Origin: Antrihabitans sp038256175
GTDB lineage: Bacteria; Actinomycetota; Actinomycetes; Mycobacteriales; Mycobacteriaceae
DNA: 64,000 nt
Reading direction: 5' to 3'
NCBI GenBank assembly: GCA_038256175.1
Contig: JBBSKP010000002.1
Coordinates: 21,068 to 85,067, forward strand
The notes beneath the pieces were generated by a model, which was not told where the DNA came from, ran no database searches, and worked only from the letters and a program-made list of their open reading frames with translations. The translations under genes and the position numbers were made by a program. Below, one piece after another: positions 61,231-64,000 of this stretch; positions within the stretch are counted from its first letter, which is position 1, and each line of letters begins with the position of its first letter.

Positions 61231-61397
61231 GGGATGTCGCTCCAGTCATGCCCTCAAAGACAGGTTCTCGGGAAGGTCCGAGTGTCTCACCTAAGCCTGC
61301 CAGAGAGGGACAAGGCCGAGCCCGGGCGCGCTCTTGCCTGTCATATGTGCTGAGCCGACCGGTCTTTTTGATGCGAATTGACGCGCGTCCCGCAAGT

Positions 61398-61534
61398 GTC
61401 CCCGGCACCGGGTGTGCCGGGGACATTTTCCCTGTTCAGGTGTGTTTTTTGTCGGCGGTGGTGGGTAGGTTTGAGGTTGTCCAGAGTTCGAAAATTGCGA
61501 GTTTGACCAGCTCGCCGTGTGTTGTGAGGGAGAT
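61398..61534. repeat. Hairpin-leader module, copy 1
   Basis: Begins with a perfect 11-bp stem (GTCCCCGGCAC with GTGCCGGGGAC, loop CGGGT, 61398-61424), then TTCCCTGTTCA, a T-rich TTTTTTGTCGG, GAGGTTGTCCA, TTCGA and GTTTGACCAGCTCGCCGT just before the gene at 61535. The same order of words is found at 62346 and 63675. The hairpin followed by T-rich DNA could end upstream transcripts, and the remainder may be a promoter for the next gene. Confidence 0.65.
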
Positions 61535-61879
61535 ATGGATTCGTTGGCTGTTGTCAGTGGAGTTCCCGATGCTGCGATGTGTATCGAGGTGGTTGTCGTT
61601 CGTGATCCCGATCGTGCGAATGAGATTTTTGTGTTCTGTGACGGCGCGCCTGTCGTCGATTTTATGGAGTTCGAGATCGACGCGGGGTCTGGTTGGCAAT
61701 GGGATGACTGGAAGGCCAGTCGTGATCATTCTTTGCGGGTGGCGTCGGCGGCTGTTCGTGAGCGGCTGTTGGGGATCTATTCCTCGCCACCTGGCGATGA
61801 GTACATCGAGGGCAAGCCGGATGACGTGGGGTGGCTTGACGGCGTAGATGAGGCCTTGTGCGCGGAGGAGGGTAAGTGA
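61535..61879 (+). CDS. Hypothetical accessory protein
   Basis: 114 residues from ATG 61535, with AGGGAG upstream. A beta-rich core (IEVVVVRDPDRANEIFVFCD, FMEFEIDAGSGWQWDDW) and an acidic tail. No family recognised. It overlaps the next gene by 4 bp and is preceded by copy 1 of the repeated leader. Confidence 0.5.
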   Translation: MDSLAVVSGVPDAAMCIEVVVVRDPDRANEIFVFCDGAPVVDFMEFEIDAGSGWQWDDWKASRDHSLRVASAAVRERLLGIYSSPPGDEYIEGKPDDVGWLDGVDEALCAEEGK

Positions 61880-62274
61880 TGATGCATTACGTCGAGGAGC
61901 ATGCGCGGGTGTATCTGCGGCTGTCTGAGGACGGAAAGCGATGGGTAGTCGATGGTCCGTTCGATGGGTACGGAGTCGACGGTTACGACAATGGGCCTGT
62001 TAACGCGAACTGCGAATGTGGCGCCGCTGAAGTCTGCGATGAGGCTCGCGACGCGGCGGCGCTGCATGTGCCGCTGCCTGGGTTGCTCGACCTGGCTGTC
62101 GGGATCCTGCAGGCACTCGCATCTCAGCAACCTCAACAGGCGAAAGTCTCTGTCGTGCCGACGCGAGTGTCGATGTATGCCGACGTGAACGAGTTTGCGT
62201 GGTCGATTGCGGAGCACGGCGAGGTTGAGGTTGTCGATCCGGAGAGTTCTTTTGTGGTGAAAGTCGTCGTGTAA
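61876..62274 (+). CDS. Hypothetical accessory protein
   Basis: 132 residues (HYVEEHARVYLRLSEDGKRW ... CECGAAEVCDEARDAAALHV). It has three Cys but no clear metal motif. GTG 61876 overlaps the preceding stop; ATG 61879 also fits. No family recognised. Probably one transcript with the gene upstream. Confidence 0.5.
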   Translation: MMMHYVEEHARVYLRLSEDGKRWVVDGPFDGYGVDGYDNGPVNANCECGAAEVCDEARDAAALHVPLPGLLDLAVGILQALASQQPQQAKVSVVPTRVSMYADVNEFAWSIAEHGEVEVVDPESSFVVKVVV

Positions 62275-62345
62275 GCAAGCGTGTTGCGGCGTGTTCCCCG
62301 GCTTCGTTTGTATCCCTGGGCGGTCCGGGCAACATGTTCGTTCCT

Positions 62346-62481
62346 CGCCGTGTGCCCGACACCTCGACACCGGGGCGCCCGGGGACATCGCCGCTGTTGA
62401 ACACCGGTTTTTGTCGGTGGGACATGGCAGTATCGAGGTTGTCCAATCGTTCGATATCGGCGGGTCCGACCAGCCCGCCTC
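62346..62481. repeat. Hairpin-leader module, copy 2 (degenerate hairpin)
   Basis: The hairpin part is decayed (CGACACCGGGGCGCCCGGGG), but the following words are kept in order: a GGTTTTTGTCGGTG-type T-rich stretch, GACATGGCAGT, GAGGTTGTCCAATCGTTCG and GACCAGCCCGCC before the DUF3560 gene. Confidence 0.6.
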
Positions 62482-63577
62482 GTGAGCCCCGAGAGGGTGA
62501 TTGTTTTGGAGAGTTCGGAGATTTCGCGGCAGGTGCAGGCGCGGGAGATTGTCGGCGCTGGGGTTGTCAGTATTACCCACAGTCGCGCCGAGGGGACGCT
62601 GATCGGCGGTACTCGGCGTGGTGATGGATCGGCGGAGGTTCTCAAGCGCAATGGGTGGCGATGGGGTCGCTCTATCGGTATGTGGTTCGTTCCGCAGTCG
62701 CGGGATATGCCACTGAAGCGACACATTGTGGATGCGAGCGCCGCGGCGCTGACTCGCGCTGGCTTCCAGGTCAGTATCGACGTTGACGACACCGCGCGCG
62801 CCGTCGCCGACGTCGAGGCGGACAGGTCCGCGAGGCAGGCCGATCGTGTCGAGGCGCTCGAAGCGAAGGCCGCGCGTAAACATGCTGCGGCCGAGATCGC
62901 GGACAAAAAGCACGTCGAGGCGCATCAGGCGTTGCCGCCTTTCGGCGAGCCGATCAAGGTGGGACATCACAGCGAGCGCCGTCATCGAAAGGCGATCGAC
63001 AATGCCTGGAATGCGCTCGGCAAATCCGTCGAGGCGGACCGGGCCGCGCGGGAGGCTGATCGTCGCACCGATTCCGCAGCGGACACGACCAGGAACCGGT
63101 TCGATGTGGGCGTGACACGTCGGCGCATCGACAAGCTCGAGGCAGAGATTCGGGGAGACGAGCGCGAACTCACGGGCTACTCCAAGGTTTACTACGTGAA
63201 CCAGCAGACGGGCGAGAAGGTTGGAGACGTCTTCGCACCGGCAGTAGGTGGCCGACGTGAGCACTTGCTCGCCCGAATCGCGGAGAAGCGTGAACAAGTG
63301 GCGTTCTGGCGCGAACAGGTGGCACAGGCAGCGGCCAACGGCGCGGTGCTATTCGATCGATCGATGCTCCGCAAGGGTGATCTAGTCAGCGACAATCTGG
63401 GCTGGCACCGGGTGCTCAAGGTCAACTCGAAGTCGGGTCACTGTGCCGCACCCGTTGATCGAGGGCAGCACGTGCACACGTCCCTACGACAAGTTGCGCG
63501 CGCTCCGTGACGCGGACGGGCGACCTGTCGAATTCGCCGACGGTAAGCGAGTCGAGCACCTCGACGGCGCGGACTGA
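62482..63577 (+). pseudogene. DUF3560 domain-containing protein with a late frameshift
   Basis: The first 85 residues fit DUF3560 (SITHSRAEGTLIGGTRRGDG, VLKRNGWRWGRSIGMWFVPQ, SRD). A long charged coiled coil follows (residues about 100-290). Near 63438 one extra G (AAGTCGG) shifts the frame; without it the protein continues VTVPHPLIEG ... PYDKLRALRDADGRPVEFAD to a stop at 63577. As read, the product ends at 63510 with an unnatural tail. DUF3560 proteins are common on actinobacterial plasmids; the role is unknown. Confidence 0.75.
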
Positions 63578-63674
63578 GCGTGGCCGAGAGGCGTTAGCTG
63601 GGCCTGGCCCGCACGGAGATCCCTTCGTGCGGGCCAGGCGTTTTGGCGATCGCAACAACCCAGTTTGTGGGACT

Positions 63675-63845
63675 CACCGGCACCGGGTGTGCCGGCGTCC
63701 CCGGCACCGGGTGTGCCGGGGACGTTTTCCCTGTTCACGTTCGGTTTTTGTCGGTGCGGCATGGCAGTGTTCGGGGTGTCCAAGTTCGAGAATGTTCGGC
63801 GGGTTTGACCAGCTCGCCGTTTGTGTCCTCTAGGAGGGGATTGTT
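63675..63845. repeat. Hairpin-leader module, copy 3 (hairpin duplicated)
   Basis: Two hairpins in tandem (ACCGGCACCGGGTGTGCCGG at about 63676, then a perfect 11-bp stem at 63697-63723), followed by TTCCCTGTTCACG, GGTTTTTGTCGGTG, GGGGTGTCCAAGTTCGA and GTTTGACCAGCTCGCCGT, ending in TAGGAGGGG before the last gene. It is very close to copy 1. Confidence 0.7.
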
Positions 63846-64000
63846 GTGGATTCGATTCGTATCAAGTCGGTGTCCGATGCGGTGGCTGCGGCTGTATATC
63901 TGGCGGGGCATCTGCCTCATTCGGAGCTGGTGACGATTTCGACCGGCGCCGGGGATGGTGCGCCCGTGGGGATGGTGAGTCTGCCGCAGGTTCCGATGCC
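63846..64000 (+). CDS. Start of a hypothetical gene (partial)
   Basis: GTG 63846 with AGGAGGGG eight bases upstream opens a frame to the window edge (MDSIRIKSVSDAVAAAVYLA). The DUF4192-like start (SDAVAAAVYLAGHLPHSELV) hints at a helical domain that is common on actinobacterial plasmids, but 51 residues are too few to be sure. Confidence 0.55.
   Translation, partial: MDSIRIKSVSDAVAAAVYLAGHLPHSELVTISTGAGDGAPVGMVSLPQVPM

Larger units (their letters stand above)
59803..61289. mobile_element. IS3-family insertion sequence, about 1.49 kb
   Basis: Ends TGAGACAG and GTGTCTCA are inverted, in the TG...CA form of the IS3 family, with a further AGG/CCT-type similarity inside. Two transposase frames lie on the minus strand. 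No target duplication can be seen (left flank AAG, right flank CCT). Confidence 0.75.

Noticed and set aside
59803..61289. Target-site duplication of the IS3 element
   Set aside because: The three bases on each side (AAG and CCT) differ, so no duplication can be claimed.
1..64000. tRNA or rRNA genes
   Set aside because: No cloverleaf with conserved TTCGA-type arm in proper context and no ribosomal RNA sequence was recognised by eye; a tRNAscan run would settle it.

Overview
The window is GC-rich DNA from a mycolic-acid actinomycete (Rhodococcus, Nocardia or Gordonia type). This is inferred from codon bias, Lsr2-type, Rpf, IdeR-box, CstR and LAL-regulator content, and an actinobacterial set of insertion sequences. 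ParA/ParB partition genes, a giant primase-helicase replication protein, terminal-protein-like genes, a SIR2 defence-type gene and dense transposon debris point to a large plasmid, possibly linear. I see no rRNA, tRNA or CRISPR.

1-5950: a DUF2786 gene, several small hypothetical genes, a decayed epimerase and a GNAT acetyltransferase. 5956-30407: a roughly 24.5-kb Tn3-family transposon bounded by 71-bp near-perfect inverted repeats. It holds tnpA closely followed by an ERCC4-nuclease/Lsr2 fusion, a seven-gene reactive-sulfur/persulfide operon with CstR-type regulator and operators, a copper-type module (Met-rich DUF305 lipoprotein, SHOCT protein, two-component system), a res site with resolvase tnpR, and a catabolic-looking block (two hydrolases, LAL regulator, deazaflavin-type oxidoreductase, P450) that shares a palindromic operator. 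Two res-like core sites (10174 and 21134) bracket the sulfur and copper modules.

30400-44430: a graveyard of mobile DNA. It contains a frameshifted ISKra4-like transposase coupled to a pRiA4b-ORF3 gene and a tyrosine recombinase, an IS256 copy with 8-bp target duplication, an IS110 remnant, a truncated Clp-N gene, and small stress genes (cold-shock domain, Rpf). Two inverted integrase remnants bracket an IdeR-box-controlled bacterioferritin/Bfd operon. Fragments of a DUF3320 helicase and a TnpB follow.

44514-64000: plasmid backbone. An orphan ParB-like gene, an unknown gene, two AT-richer non-coding stretches (candidate centromere/origin) and parAB come first. A SIR2 gene with a repeat-rich leader follows. 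Next comes an 1802-aa protein joining a CHC2 zinc finger, a Toprim domain and a DUF927-like ATPase to a C-terminus that I judge similar to telomere-associated protein Tap. It is translationally coupled to a Tpg-like gene and further small genes. An IS3 insertion follows, then a run of accessory genes (including DUF3560) separated by three copies of one hairpin-plus-leader module. Several genes carry single-base frameshifts, which are either real decay or sequence errors.
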